Assembly: GCF_002078175.1 (NCBI RefSeq)
Contig: NZ_MWFK01000002.1
Location: 682,001-746,000, forward strand
Reading direction: 5' to 3'
Length of the DNA: 64,000 nt
Origin: Streptomyces sp. M41(2017)
GTDB lineage: Bacteria > Actinomycetota > Actinomycetes > Streptomycetales > Streptomycetaceae
Below the pieces are notes generated by a model, which saw only the letters and a program-made list of their open reading frames with translations, had not been told where the DNA came from and made no database searches. A program made the position numbers and the translations under genes. The first letter of the stretch is position 1, and each line of letters begins with the position of its first letter. This document shows, piece by piece, positions 39,475-47,403 of this stretch.

Positions 39475-40233
39475 TCAACCGGCGGCCGGGACGGACTGCC
39501 CGGAACCGACGGCTGCGGGCTTCGGGTTCAGCAGGCGCTCGGCCAACTCACCGAAGACCAGACCGAATCCGCCCCACAGTGCGGCCTGGATGGCCAGGGC
39601 CGAGAGGCGGAACCGCCACAGAAGGGTGGCCGGGAACTCCGCGGGCACCTCGTTGATGACGGGCAGGAACGCGTAGGCCAGGCCGATCACGACGGCGAAG
39701 GCCACGACCGCGACGACCGTCGCGTTCCAGTTGCCGATCCTCGGGGCGAGACGCTTGCCGAGGAGGGTGGCGGCGACGGCCAGCAGCACGCTGAGGACCA
39801 TCATCAGGAAGTACAGGGTGGTCCGCTTGCCGATGGTGTCGGGGTCGCCGACCGACGGCGGGTTGGCCGGGTACTTCAGGAACGGCACGACGTAGACGGC
39901 GAGCAGCGCGCAGCCCGAGAGGAGCAGCGCGGTCGCGCGCGCCCCGAACCGGCCCACGCGGCCGAGGGCGAAGCAGTAGGCGAGCGCGGCGATGCCGCCG
40001 AAGGCGACCCCGTAGAGCAGCACACCGGTGGCCAGGCCGGCGGTGGACTGCAGGCTGCGCGAGACGAGTTCGACCTCGTGCCCATGGGCGTGTGCGTGCG
40101 CTTCCTCGAAGCCGATGGCGCTGTCGACGCTCGGTTCACCGAGGAAGTAGGCGACCACCAGCGCGAGCACGCCGGCCGCGAGGCCGGCGAGCATGCCGCG
40201 GACGAGCAGGTTTCTTACCGTTGCGGAGTTCAT
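39475..40233 (-). CDS. cbtA: CbtA-family cobalt transporter
   Basis: A 252-residue membrane protein with about six predicted helices. The histidine-rich loop HAHAHGH around residues 45-51 follows the first helix and could bind metal. This matches CbtA, which with CbtB forms a predicted cobalt importer usually under B12 control. The gene follows cbtB after 21 bases. Its neighbourhood, B12-dependent mutase genes on one side and a cobalamin riboswitch upstream of cbtB, supports cobalt supply for cobalamin synthesis. Confidence 0.92.
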   Translation of the reverse strand: MNSATVRNLLVRGMLAGLAAGVLALVVAYFLGEPSVDSAIGFEEAHAHAHGHEVELVSRSLQSTAGLATGVLLYGVAFGGIAALAYCFALGRVGRFGARATALLLSGCALLAVYVVPFLKYPANPPSVGDPDTIGKRTTLYFLMMVLSVLLAVAATLLGKRLAPRIGNWNATVVAVVAFAVVIGLAYAFLPVINEVPAEFPATLLWRFRLSALAIQAALWGGFGLVFGELAERLLNPKPAAVGSGQSVPAAG

Positions 40234-40254
40234 GAGTGTGCTCTGTCCCTCGCG

Positions 40255-40476
40255 TCAGTGGCAGGGGAAGCCGAGCAGGTGGCGGGCGTCGTGGACCCAT
40301 TCGTGGACGTTCTCGCCCGAGACGACGGCGGTGGCGCCCTGTTCCGCGCCGACGAAGTAGAGCAGGACCAGCATCAGGATGCCGAAGAAGACCGCCCAGG
40401 GAGCGATCGCCTTCAACGGCAGCTTGGCGGGCACTACGGGGGTGGTGGCTGTCGGCGGAGCGACGGTCTGCGCCAT
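40255..40476 (-). CDS. cbtB: CbtB-family cobalt transporter subunit
   Basis: A 73-residue protein with one membrane helix (about 28-45) and a C-terminal histidine-rich tail ending HEWVHDARHLLGFPCH, the typical CbtB metal-binding end. GAGGAGG precedes the ATG by 7 bases. It is the first gene of the cbtBA operon. The cobalamin riboswitch ends about 46 bases upstream, so intracellular B12 should switch the operon off. Confidence 0.93.
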   Translation of the reverse strand: MAQTVAPPTATTPVVPAKLPLKAIAPWAVFFGILMLVLLYFVGAEQGATAVVSGENVHEWVHDARHLLGFPCH

Positions 40477-40522
40477 GGCAGGACCTCCTCGGGAGTTCGC
40501 GTCCCATCTCGGTGGTGCACTG

Positions 40523-40629
40523 GATGACGTCTACGGGTCTGACTTGCGAGGTGTCCAGCGTGCTGGAGCGTCTCGTTCACAGTGGCGCGACCGTGCCGGA
40601 TTCCCACCGGCTTCCGTCCTGACGTCATC
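40523..40629 (-). promoter_or_regulatory. Cobalamin riboswitch of cbtBA
   Basis: On the minus strand the conserved cobalamin core is clear: GCCGGTGGGAATCCGGCACG, then GTCGCGCCACTGTGA, then the B12 box AAGTCAGACCCG. A perfect 9-bp closing stem joins 40523-40531 with 40621-40629. It lies directly before cbtB. Confidence 0.95.
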
Positions 40630-40676
40630 GTTATCGGACCGACCGTACCGCGTGGCGGGTACATGGCCAAGACCGC

Positions 40677-40712
40677 GCCACCTGGCGTGATCTTCCTCTC
40701 GCGCCAGGTGGC
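40677..40712 (-). terminator. Hairpin after the hydrolase gene
   Basis: A perfect 11-bp stem, GCCACCTGGCG with CGCCAGGTGGC, and a 14-base loop. It is downstream of the minus-strand hydrolase gene and just upstream of the cbtBA riboswitch, so it should insulate the two transcripts. Confidence 0.6.
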
Positions 40713-40770
40713 CGGTCCGTGGGGGCGGTGCGTCGACGGCGCGCCCGGCCACGGAGGTCGACGGGAGGCG

Positions 40771-41871
40771 TCAGCAGCCGGCTCCGCCCGTGTCCGGGCC
40801 GACCCCGGGTACCACGAGCCCGAGTTCGCGTTCGCCGAGCGGCGCGAAGAAGCGCTCGACGTCCGCGTCGGTCACCTCGGCGAGAGTCGCCGGGGTCCAG
40901 TGCGGGTCGCGGTCCTTGTCGATGATCTGCGCCCGGACGCCCTCCACCAGGTCGGGAGCTGCCAGGAACGCGCAGGAGACGCGGTACTCCTGGTTCAGGA
41001 CGCTTTCCAGCGGACCCGCCCGACGGGCCCTGCGCAGCGAGGCCAGGGTGACCTTCAGCGCGGTGGGCGAGCGGCTGAGCAGCGTCTCGGCCGCCTCCTT
41101 GGCGGCGGGGTCCCCGAAGGCTTCCAGCCGCCGGAGGACCTCGTCCACGGTGTCGGCCGCGTAGCTGGTGTCGATCCACGCACGGCAGTCCGTCAGCGGT
41201 GCCGGGGGCGGCAGTTGGGTGTGGCGGGTCAGGGCCTCCCGCACGGACCGGTCCGCCAGGTCGGCGAGGAACGCGGGGAGAGCGGCGGAGGGGACGATGT
41301 GGTCGGCGAGGCCGCACAGTACGGCGTCTCCCGCGGTGACCGACGTGCCGGTCAGGGCGAGATGGGTGCCCAGCTCGCCGGGGGCGTGGGCGAGCAGGTA
41401 GGTACCTCCGACGTCGGGGACGAAGCCGATGCCGGTCTCCGGCATGGCGATCCGCGAGCGCTCGGTGACGATCCGGACGCTGCCGTGCGCGGAGATGCCG
41501 ACACCGCCGCCCATGACGATGCCGTCCATGACGGCCACGTAGGGCTTGGGGTAGCGGGCGATGCGGGCGTTGAGGTGGTACTCGTCGCGCCAGAACGCGG
41601 CGGAGGCGGTGCCGTCCCCGTCGCGGGCGTCGTCGTGGACGACGCGGATGTCGCCGCCCGCGCACAGGCCGCGGTCTCCGGCGCCGGTGACGACGACCGT
41701 CTCGACGGCCGGATCGTGCTCCCAGGCGGTGAGCGCGCGGTCGACGAGGTGCACCATCTCGTGGTTCAGGGCGTTCAGCGCCCGCGGCCGGTTGAGGATG
41801 ATGTGGGCGGCCCGTCCCTCGGTGCGCACCAGGACGGACGGCTCGGTGGCGTGTTCGTCGGTGCCGGTCAT
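40771..41871 (-). CDS. 3-hydroxyisobutyryl-CoA hydrolase (enoyl-CoA hydratase/isomerase family)
   Basis: A 366-residue crotonase-fold protein. It has LNRPRALNALNHEM, the oxyanion-hole region AVMDGIVMGGGVGIS, MPETGIGFVPDVGGTYLLAH, and a C-terminal part reading VRAQIIDKDRDPHWTPATL. The last two are characteristic of 3-hydroxyisobutyryl-CoA hydrolases rather than simple hydratases. The reaction frees 3-hydroxyisobutyrate from its CoA ester in valine breakdown, a pathway leading to propionyl- and methylmalonyl-CoA, which fits the nearby mutase. GGAGG lies 7 bases before the ATG at 41871. It appears monocistronic. Confidence 0.9.
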   Translation of the reverse strand: MTGTDEHATEPSVLVRTEGRAAHIILNRPRALNALNHEMVHLVDRALTAWEHDPAVETVVVTGAGDRGLCAGGDIRVVHDDARDGDGTASAAFWRDEYHLNARIARYPKPYVAVMDGIVMGGGVGISAHGSVRIVTERSRIAMPETGIGFVPDVGGTYLLAHAPGELGTHLALTGTSVTAGDAVLCGLADHIVPSAALPAFLADLADRSVREALTRHTQLPPPAPLTDCRAWIDTSYAADTVDEVLRRLEAFGDPAAKEAAETLLSRSPTALKVTLASLRRARRAGPLESVLNQEYRVSCAFLAAPDLVEGVRAQIIDKDRDPHWTPATLAEVTDADVERFFAPLGERELGLVVPGVGPDTGGAGC

Positions 41872-42014
41872 CCGCGGACCTCCGTCGGGCCGTTGGCCAC
41901 GCTGTCGTGCATGATCTCGTTCGTTCCTTCCGGGGCCGGGTGGAGAGCACAACTCGGTGACGATCTTCTCAGCGCCCGTGCCGGCGGGGGGAGCCGGTGC
42001 CTTCGAGCGGGTGC

Positions 42015-42055
42015 GGGGTCTGTCGGCTCCGGGTGGCCGGACGCCGACAGACCCC
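42015..42055 (-). terminator. Terminator of the B12-type ABC operon
   Basis: A perfect 13-bp stem, GGGGTCTGTCGGC with GCCGACAGACCCC, and a 15-base loop lie 28 bases after the binding-protein stop on the minus strand. Confidence 0.7.
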
Positions 42056-42083
42056 GGGCGGGCGCGGGTCGGACCCCGGTTGT

Positions 42084-43085
42084 TCAGCGCTTCTCCACCG
42101 TGCGCAGATACGCGCCCAGCCGGGCGACGGCCGACGGATTGCGGGGGCTCTCGACGAGGTCGGCGTAGTCGAGGACGAAGACGCGCCGGTTCTTGAGGGC
42201 CGAGACCCCGCGGAGCGGCGGGTGGTTCAGCAGGAACTTCTTCTTCTGCTCGGCGCTCGTGTCCCCGTAGTCGCAGATCACGATCACGTCCGGGTCGCGC
42301 TCGACGACGGTCTCCCAGCCGACGGTGGTCCAGGAGTCCTGGACGTCGTGCATGACGTTGACGCCGCCGGCCTCGCTGATGATCTGCTCCGGGGCGGCGT
42401 AGCGGCCGGCCGTGAAGGGGGTGTCCTGGCCGCTGTCGTAGAGGAAGACCTTCGGCCGGTCCGCGCCCTCGGGTGCCTGCGCCCGGACGTCGGCGATCCG
42501 CTTCTTGAAGCCGGCGACCAGTGCGGCGGCCCGGTCCTCGACGCCGAACAGCTTCCCGAGGTTGGTGAGGTCGGCGTAGAGCGCGTCGAGGGGCGGCATG
42601 ATGCCGCGGGCGGATCCCGAACGGCCGTTGTGGCAGGACTCGGTGAGGACGTAGGAGGGGATGCCGAGCTTCTTCAGGGCGTCGGGGGTGAAGCCGTCCT
42701 CCTCGCGGAAGCCGTAGTTCCAGCCTGCGAAGACGAGGTCGGCGCGGGCGGCGAGGACGTTCTCCTTGGTGAGCTGGTCCTTGGAGAGCCACTTCACCTT
42801 CTCGTAGCCCTCCTTCCAGGGCACGCCGGTCAGGTCGCCCTTGTCGTCGGGCATGGCGAACCCGGCCATGCGGTCCTCCAGGCCGAGCGCGAACATGATC
42901 TCGGTGATGCCGACGTCGTTGGTGACCACCCGGCGCGGCACCCGGTCGTAGGTGACCTGACGGCCGCAGTTGGTGAGGGTGACGGCCGGGGACCGGGCGT
43001 CGTCGGACGTCTCGACGTGCGCGCCGCAGCCGGAGGCCGTGACGGTGGCGGTGAGACAGAGGGCGGCAATGAGCTTTCTGCGCAC
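42084..43085 (-). CDS. ABC importer binding lipoprotein, probably cobalamin (BtuF-like)
   Basis: A 333-residue lipoprotein. The short signal peptide ends ASGC, with the lipidated cysteine at residue 20. The fold is the two-lobe helical-backbone type shared by iron-siderophore and cobalamin binding proteins, with PRRVVTNDVGITEIMFALG and later ERDPDVIVICDYGD. Sequence alone does not separate B12 from iron ligands. The cobalamin riboswitch upstream of the operon and the absence of any iron box favour cobalamin or a corrinoid precursor. It is third in the operon after permease and ATPase, 9 bases from the ATPase stop. Confidence 0.88.
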   Translation of the reverse strand: MRRKLIAALCLTATVTASGCGAHVETSDDARSPAVTLTNCGRQVTYDRVPRRVVTNDVGITEIMFALGLEDRMAGFAMPDDKGDLTGVPWKEGYEKVKWLSKDQLTKENVLAARADLVFAGWNYGFREEDGFTPDALKKLGIPSYVLTESCHNGRSGSARGIMPPLDALYADLTNLGKLFGVEDRAAALVAGFKKRIADVRAQAPEGADRPKVFLYDSGQDTPFTAGRYAAPEQIISEAGGVNVMHDVQDSWTTVGWETVVERDPDVIVICDYGDTSAEQKKKFLLNHPPLRGVSALKNRRVFVLDYADLVESPRNPSAVARLGAYLRTVEKR

Positions 43086-43094
43086 GGGTGTTCC

Positions 43095-43862
43095 TCAGGG
43101 GGTGGTCGGAAGGAGGTCGAAGAGGAGCTGGACGGCGCCGGTGACCGGGTGCCGTACGGGGTGGGCGCGGACGCCGAACACGTCGGCCAGCAGCTCGGGC
43201 CGGAGTACGTCGAGCGGTGGACCCGACGCGACGATCCGGCCGTCGGCGATCACGTACAGGAGGTCGCAGTGGGCGGCGGCGAGATTCAGGTCGTGGAGCG
43301 CCGCCAGCACGGTGAGGCCGCTCGCCCGGACCAGGGCGAGGACGTCCAACTGGTGGGCGATGTCGAGGTGGTTGGTGGGCTCGTCGAGGACGAGGACCTG
43401 GGGTCGCTGGGCGAGAGCGCGGGCGATGAGGACGCGCTGTTTCTCGCCGCCGGACAAGGCCAGGAACCCGCGGTCGGCGAGATGGGCGACGCCCGTGCGG
43501 TCCATGGCTCCGGCGCAGATCGCCCGGTCGTCGGCGGCCGTCCGGTTCCGGTGCGGATGCCGTCCCATGCCGACGACTTCGGCGACGGTGAAGTCGAACT
43601 CGGCGGAGGACTCCTGCGGCAGCGCGGCCAGCAGTCGCGCCGCCGCCCGCGCGTCCATGCCGTGCAGGTCGTCCCCGTTCAGCCGGACCGCTCCCCCGGC
43701 GGGCCGCAGCGCCCGGTAGACGCACCTCAACAGAGTTGATTTGCCGCTGCCGTTGGGGCCGACGAGCCCGACGAACGTCCCGCTGTCCACGGTGAGACGG
43801 ATGTCGTCGAGGAGCCGCACGGTGCCCGCGTCGGCCGAGAGTCCCTCGATCTCGAGTCGCAT
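43095..43862 (-). CDS. ABC ATPase, probably cobalamin uptake (BtuD-like)
   Basis: A 255-residue ATPase with Walker A GPNGSGKST, Q-loop PQESSAEFDF, signature LSGGEKQRVLIARAL, Walker B VLVLDEPTNHLDI and H-loop ALHDLNLAA. The ATG at 43862 overlaps the permease stop (ATGA). It is the middle gene of the riboswitch-controlled permease-ATPase-lipoprotein operon and would power corrinoid import. Confidence 0.93.
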   Translation of the reverse strand: MRLEIEGLSADAGTVRLLDDIRLTVDSGTFVGLVGPNGSGKSTLLRCVYRALRPAGGAVRLNGDDLHGMDARAAARLLAALPQESSAEFDFTVAEVVGMGRHPHRNRTAADDRAICAGAMDRTGVAHLADRGFLALSGGEKQRVLIARALAQRPQVLVLDEPTNHLDIAHQLDVLALVRASGLTVLAALHDLNLAAAHCDLLYVIADGRIVASGPPLDVLRPELLADVFGVRAHPVRHPVTGAVQLLFDLLPTTP

Positions 43863-44956
43863 CAGTGGCCCCCGAACGCGTAGCCGCCGCGCCGCATGAG
43901 GAGCAGGAACGCGGGCACGCCGGCCACGGCGGTGATCACGCCGACCGGCAGCTCCGCCGGGGCGAGCAGCAGGCGGGAGAGGACGTCGGCCCACACGAGC
44001 AGGACCGCGCCGGCCAGGGGCGCGACGGCGAGCACCCGCCGGTGGTCGGCGCCCACCAGCATCCGCACGACGTGCGGCACCATCAACCCGACGAATCCGA
44101 CGGCGCCGCTGACGGCGACGACGGTGCCGGTCACCGCGGCCGTGACCAGGAACAGCTCCCCGCGGAGGCGCGCCGGCCGGACACCGAGCGCGGCGGACGT
44201 CTCGTCCCCCATGGCGAGGGCGTTGAGCGGCTCGGCCCTGAGCCTGAGCCATACCCAGCCGACCGTCACGGTCAGCGCGGCGACGGGGATCTGTGCCCAG
44301 GTCGCCCCGCCCAGGCTGCCGAGCAGCCACATCATCGCCGACCGTGCCGCCTCGCCGCGTGCGGCACCGAACACCATGAGCGTGGTGAGCGCCTCGAAGC
44401 CGTAGGCCAGGGCGGTCCCGGTGAGGATCAGCCGCAGCGGGGTGAGGCCGTGCGGCGACCGTGCCACCGCGTAGACGAGGACCATGGCCGCGAGGGCGGA
44501 GGCGAACGCCGACACGGACAGCGCCCATACGCCGAGCCCGGCGAACGCGCCGAGCAGGATGACGGCGTTGGCGCCCACCGCCGCGCCGGAGGAGATGCCG
44601 AGGACGAAGGGGTCGGCGAGCGCGTTGCGGACCATGGCCTGCACGGCCACGCCGACCGTCGCGAGCCCGGCTCCGACCACCGCGCCGAGCACCACCCGTG
44701 GGAGCCGGATCTCCGTGACGATGGTGTAGGCGGCGGCGTCCGGGGCCCGCACGGTCCCGCCGGTGGCACCGGCCCACAGGAGGCGCAGGACCGCGGTCGT
44801 CCCGATCCCGGTCGCGCCCAGGGCGACGCCGCAGACGAGGGAGATCAGGAGCACGACCGCGAGGCAGCCGAGGAGCGGGGTCAGCGGCAGGCGGCCGGGG
44901 GTCCTGTCCCGGGTGCGGCCGGGTCCGGGTATCGGAGTCGTCGTGGTGGTGCGCAC
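43862..44956 (-). CDS. ABC permease, probably cobalamin uptake (BtuC-like)
   Basis: A FecCD/BtuC-family permease of about 364 residues with multiple membrane helices. It contains the block GVAVQAMVRNALADPFVLG and the coupling-helix region AVGFVGLMVPHVVR. The GTG at 44956 is preferred because GAAGGA lies 7 bases upstream; a longer frame from the ATG at 45049 would run back toward the riboswitch. It is the first gene of the operon. Unlike the siderophore uptake system it is a single permease, so it probably works as a homodimer like BtuC. Confidence 0.92.
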   Translation of the reverse strand: MRTTTTTPIPGPGRTRDRTPGRLPLTPLLGCLAVVLLISLVCGVALGATGIGTTAVLRLLWAGATGGTVRAPDAAAYTIVTEIRLPRVVLGAVVGAGLATVGVAVQAMVRNALADPFVLGISSGAAVGANAVILLGAFAGLGVWALSVSAFASALAAMVLVYAVARSPHGLTPLRLILTGTALAYGFEALTTLMVFGAARGEAARSAMMWLLGSLGGATWAQIPVAALTVTVGWVWLRLRAEPLNALAMGDETSAALGVRPARLRGELFLVTAAVTGTVVAVSGAVGFVGLMVPHVVRMLVGADHRRVLAVAPLAGAVLLVWADVLSRLLLAPAELPVGVITAVAGVPAFLLLMRRGGYAFGGH

Positions 44957-45074
44957 GGGGCGGTCCTTCGCCTGGGGCCGCCTGGTGAACCGAGGCAGGG
45001 GAACAGCCCGTACAGCGCGCCGGCCGTGCGGTCCCCTGTCGCATTCCACGGCGAGCAGTCAACGGGTCGCGTGC

Positions 45075-45188
45075 TCCCCGCGGGCGATCGGACTCGCGTG
45101 ACGGACCGTCAGGTCGCCACGCACACCGTTGCGGGTCAGCGCCGGACTCTCACCGGACTTCCCCCACGGGAGGCTCGGCGAGCGTAAC
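45075..45188 (-). promoter_or_regulatory. Cobalamin riboswitch of the ABC importer operon
   Basis: The minus strand carries the canonical blocks GGGGAAGTCCGGTGAGAGTC, then GCTGACCCGCAACGGT and the B12 box GAGTCCGATCGCCCGC, in the right order and spacing. It lies about 120 bases before the permease GTG. The remainder of 44957-45290 holds the leader spacer and a hairpin; no gene is seen. Confidence 0.95.
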
Positions 45189-45232
45189 AGGCGGGCCCCT
45201 CGGCGCTTCGACGCCGTCAACGCCGTCGACGC

Positions 45233-45276
45233 CGGACCGTGCCGCGCGGGCACGCGGCGACGGTGGACACGGTCCG
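45233..45276 (-). terminator. Hairpin downstream of the cupin gene
   Basis: The outer stem CGGACCGTG with CACGGTCCG and an inner GCCGCG/CGCGGC stem lie just after the minus-strand cupin stop and upstream of the riboswitch transcript. Confidence 0.55.
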
Positions 45277-45290
45277 ACGGACGGATCCCG

Positions 45291-45800
45291 TCAGGCCTCA
45301 TCCTCGGCGCGCAGGACGTACAGCTCCGGCAGGTTGACCACGATCGCCTCCTGCGTGCTCCGGGCGATGACGACGACGGCCTCGTCCGCCGGGTCGGGGT
45401 TCTCCTCGCGGTGCGGCACGAACGGGGGCACGAAGATGTAGTCGCCCGGGGAGGTGCGCAGCCGGATCTCCTCGGGCTGCGGGCCCGCGTCGTCGAGGAA
45501 CACGAACTCGGGGTGTCCGCTCACGACGTAGATGGCCGTCTCGGACGCACCGTGATGGTGGTCGGAGGACGCGGTCGAGGGGGCGACGTGGGTCTGGCCC
45601 ATCCACAGCTTCTCGGAGCCCACCGTGGTGCCGCTGACGGCGGCGAACCGGCGCATGCCGCCGGACTGCGCGGTGTCGCCGTCGAGCGCGTCGGCACGGA
45701 TGTGGTGCAGGCGGGTGCGCAGCGGGGACGGTGACTCCCCCGCACGGTCCGTGAGATGGGGGTGGAAACCTTCACCGGGGGTCGTCAGCGGCTGGCTCAT
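45291..45800 (-). CDS. Cupin-domain protein
   Basis: A 169-residue single-domain cupin. Metal-ligand candidates are in SDHHHGASETAIYVVSG (first cupin motif) and PGDYIFVPPFVPHREEN (second motif). No enzymatic activity can be assigned; small cupins include dioxygenases, isomerases and sensors. The gene is divergent from the Rrf2 regulator with about 140 bases between them. A good promoter (TTGACA, 18 bases, TAGCGT) overlaps a degenerate copy of the palindrome found at the ABC importer promoter at 47.35 kb, so it may belong to the same regulon. Confidence 0.85.
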   Translation of the reverse strand: MSQPLTTPGEGFHPHLTDRAGESPSPLRTRLHHIRADALDGDTAQSGGMRRFAAVSGTTVGSEKLWMGQTHVAPSTASSDHHHGASETAIYVVSGHPEFVFLDDAGPQPEEIRLRTSPGDYIFVPPFVPHREENPDPADEAVVVIARSTQEAIVVNLPELYVLRAEDEA

Positions 45801-45808
45801 GGGGGGCG

Positions 45809-45838
45809 ACGCTAGAGCCGTCCGGAAAAGGATGTCAA
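45809..45838 (-). promoter_or_regulatory. Promoter of the cupin gene
   Basis: On the minus strand, TTGACA (45838-45833) and TAGCGT (45814-45809) are separated by 18 bases. The expected start point is within a base or two of the ATG at 45800, implying a leaderless message. Confidence 0.65.
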
Positions 45839-45851
45839 GAGGTGTCCATTG
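45831..45851. promoter_or_regulatory. Degenerate copy of the 47.35-kb palindrome, candidate Rrf2 operator
   Basis: GATGTCAAGAGGTGTC matches the 16-base palindrome GACACCAATTGGTGTC at 11 of 16 positions. The 11 bases GGTGTCCATTG at 45841-45851 are identical to those at 47360-47370. It lies between the divergent cupin and Rrf2 genes. Confidence 0.5.
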
Positions 45852-45939
45852 TCCTTCACCTGCGGCAATGTTCCCGCAATGTAGGTGTGGAAGCGGTGGA
45901 AGCCCCCGCGCCCGGCGCCCTGTCGGGCATCATGGCCCC

Positions 45940-46374
45940 ATGCATATCTCCGCGAAGGCGGACTACGCCACACGGGCGCTGCTGGAGCTCGCCCGCGAAC
46001 CCGCCAGACCGCTCACCTGCGAGGCGATCGCCTCCTCGCAGCACATCCCGTTCCGGTTCCTGAAGTCCGTCGTCGGCGAACTGCGCAGGGCGGGGCTGGT
46101 GCGCAGCCAGCGCGGCTGCGAGGGCGGGTACTGGCTGGGCCGGCCGGCCGGCGAAGTCACGCTGCTGGACGTCGTACGCGCCGTGGACGGCGAGTTGATC
46201 ACGCTGCGGGGTGAGCCGTTGGCCGGACTGGACTATCCCGGGCCCGCCGCCGGACTGCCCGGGGTGTGGCGGCAGATCGAGGCGGACGCCGCGGCGGTGC
46301 TCGGCGGGACGACCCTGGCCGCGCTGCTGCCCGCCGAACCGGCCGAACGGCTCAGCCACCAGGGAGCCGCGTGA
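45940..46374 (+). CDS. Rrf2-family transcriptional regulator
   Basis: A 144-residue winged-helix regulator. It starts MHISAKADYATRALLELA as the family does, with recognition region SQHIPFRFLKSVVGELRRAGLV and wing RSQRGCEGGYWLGRP. It has only one cysteine in the region after the wing, not the three that bind an Fe-S cluster in IscR/NsrR, so it is more like the cluster-free CymR type that senses sulfur status. The sulfur-gene context agrees (inference). The ATG at 45940 fits the family start; upstream in-frame ATGs would add a nonfamily tail. Its stop overlaps the next gene (GTGA). Confidence 0.88.
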   Translation: MHISAKADYATRALLELAREPARPLTCEAIASSQHIPFRFLKSVVGELRRAGLVRSQRGCEGGYWLGRPAGEVTLLDVVRAVDGELITLRGEPLAGLDYPGPAAGLPGVWRQIEADAAAVLGGTTLAALLPAEPAERLSHQGAA

Positions 46375-47309
46375 CGGCCCCGCCCGAGGCCGGGGCGCGG
46401 GCGGTACGACACCCCGGGGTGGAGGTGGTCGAGTACACGGACCCGCTGTGTCCGTGGGCCTGGGGTTCGGAGCCGGTGTTCCGCCGGCTGCGCGCCGGGC
46501 TTGCGGGCCGCGTCCGCTGGCGCCGCGTGTACTGCCTGCTCTTCGACCTCGACGACGACCCGCCGCCCGATCCGGCGGCGGAGACCGCCTGGTACGCGCG
46601 CTACGTCGAGGACGTCTGCACGCACACGGGAGCCCCGAGACCCGTCCGGCTGAGCCGGGTCGCGGCGAGTTCCTGGCCGTCCTCGCTGGTCGCCAAGGCC
46701 GCCGAGCGACAGGGCGCCGAGGTGGCCGACCGGGTGCTGCGGCGGCTGCGGGAGAGCGTCTTCGTCCTGGGCGAACCGGCGGACACCGTGCCGCTCGCGC
46801 TGTCGGCGGTACGGGGCGTGCCCGGCCTGGACCATGAGCTGCTGGCCGCGGGCGCGGCCTCGGCCGAGGTGCTGGACGCGGTGCGCGCCGACCACGCCGA
46901 GGCGCGTCGTCCGGTGCGCGCGGTGCTGTCCGTGCCCGGCGGATCGCCGCACCCCGGCGCCGCGAAGGAGACCGCGGACGGGGGCCACCGGTACGCGCTG
47001 CCGACCCTGCTGATCCGTACGTCCACGGCGTTCCGGGTCGTACCGGGCTGGCGGCCGTACGAGCAGTACGCGGCGGCCGTGGCCGAGTTGAGCCCGGAAC
47101 CGCCGGCGGACTCCGAACGGTGGACTGCCGCCCAGGCACTCGCCCGGTACCGGAGCCTCACCGGCCCGGAGGGCCACGTGCTGGCCGACGGGCCGTGGCC
47201 CCCCGTGGAGGCGGTCCGTGTCGACACCGGCAACGGGCCGTTGTGGCTGCATCCGGAGGAGGCCGCGGTGCACCCCGCCCGCCGCGCAGGTCCGCTCCCG
47301 GCGTCCTGA
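46371..47309 (+). CDS. DsbA/FrnE-like thioredoxin-fold protein
   Basis: A 312-residue protein. The N-terminal EYTDPLCPWAWGSEP motif is that of DsbA-family proteins of the FrnE/HCCA-isomerase type. The CxxC position is CPWA, so only one cysteine of the pair remains and ordinary disulfide exchange is unlikely. A helical insert follows, then PTLLIRTSTAFRVVPGW, the cis-proline region. The C-terminal 60 residues are hydrophilic. It begins at GTG overlapping the rrf2 stop, so the pair is translationally coupled. It may be a thiol-responsive partner of the regulator or a glutathione-/mycothiol-dependent enzyme; neither is shown. Confidence 0.8.
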   Translation: MTAPPEAGARAVRHPGVEVVEYTDPLCPWAWGSEPVFRRLRAGLAGRVRWRRVYCLLFDLDDDPPPDPAAETAWYARYVEDVCTHTGAPRPVRLSRVAASSWPSSLVAKAAERQGAEVADRVLRRLRESVFVLGEPADTVPLALSAVRGVPGLDHELLAAGAASAEVLDAVRADHAEARRPVRAVLSVPGGSPHPGAAKETADGGHRYALPTLLIRTSTAFRVVPGWRPYEQYAAAVAELSPEPPADSERWTAAQALARYRSLTGPEGHVLADGPWPPVEAVRVDTGNGPLWLHPEEAAVHPARRAGPLPAS

Positions 47310-47349
47310 CAGGCTTCTGATCAGGGGTCAGAGACGTCCCGCCCAATGA

Positions 47350-47365
47350 GACACCAATTGGTGTC
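47350..47365. promoter_or_regulatory. Perfect 16-bp palindrome, candidate operator
   Basis: GACACCAATTGGTGTC is a perfect inverted repeat ending 2 bases before the -35 element of the importer promoter. It is the best candidate for the binding site of the neighbouring Rrf2 regulator. Confidence 0.7.
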
Positions 47366-47367
47366 CA

Positions 47368-47397
47368 TTGACAGCCGCCGAGCACCGCCGCCAGGAT
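47368..47397 (+). promoter_or_regulatory. Promoter of the leader peptide and importer operon
   Basis: TTGACA (47368-47373) and CAGGAT (47392-47397) are spaced by 18 bases, as in Streptomyces housekeeping promoters. The predicted start point falls on the ATG of the leader ORF at 47404, giving a leaderless message. Confidence 0.75.
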
Positions 47398-47403
47398 GTG
47401 CCC

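Noticed and set aside
43863..45062. Possible fusion of ATPase with an N-terminal 400-residue domain
   Set aside because: The extension is an out-of-frame translation of the permease gene; the ATPase starts at 43862 with a 4-base overlap.
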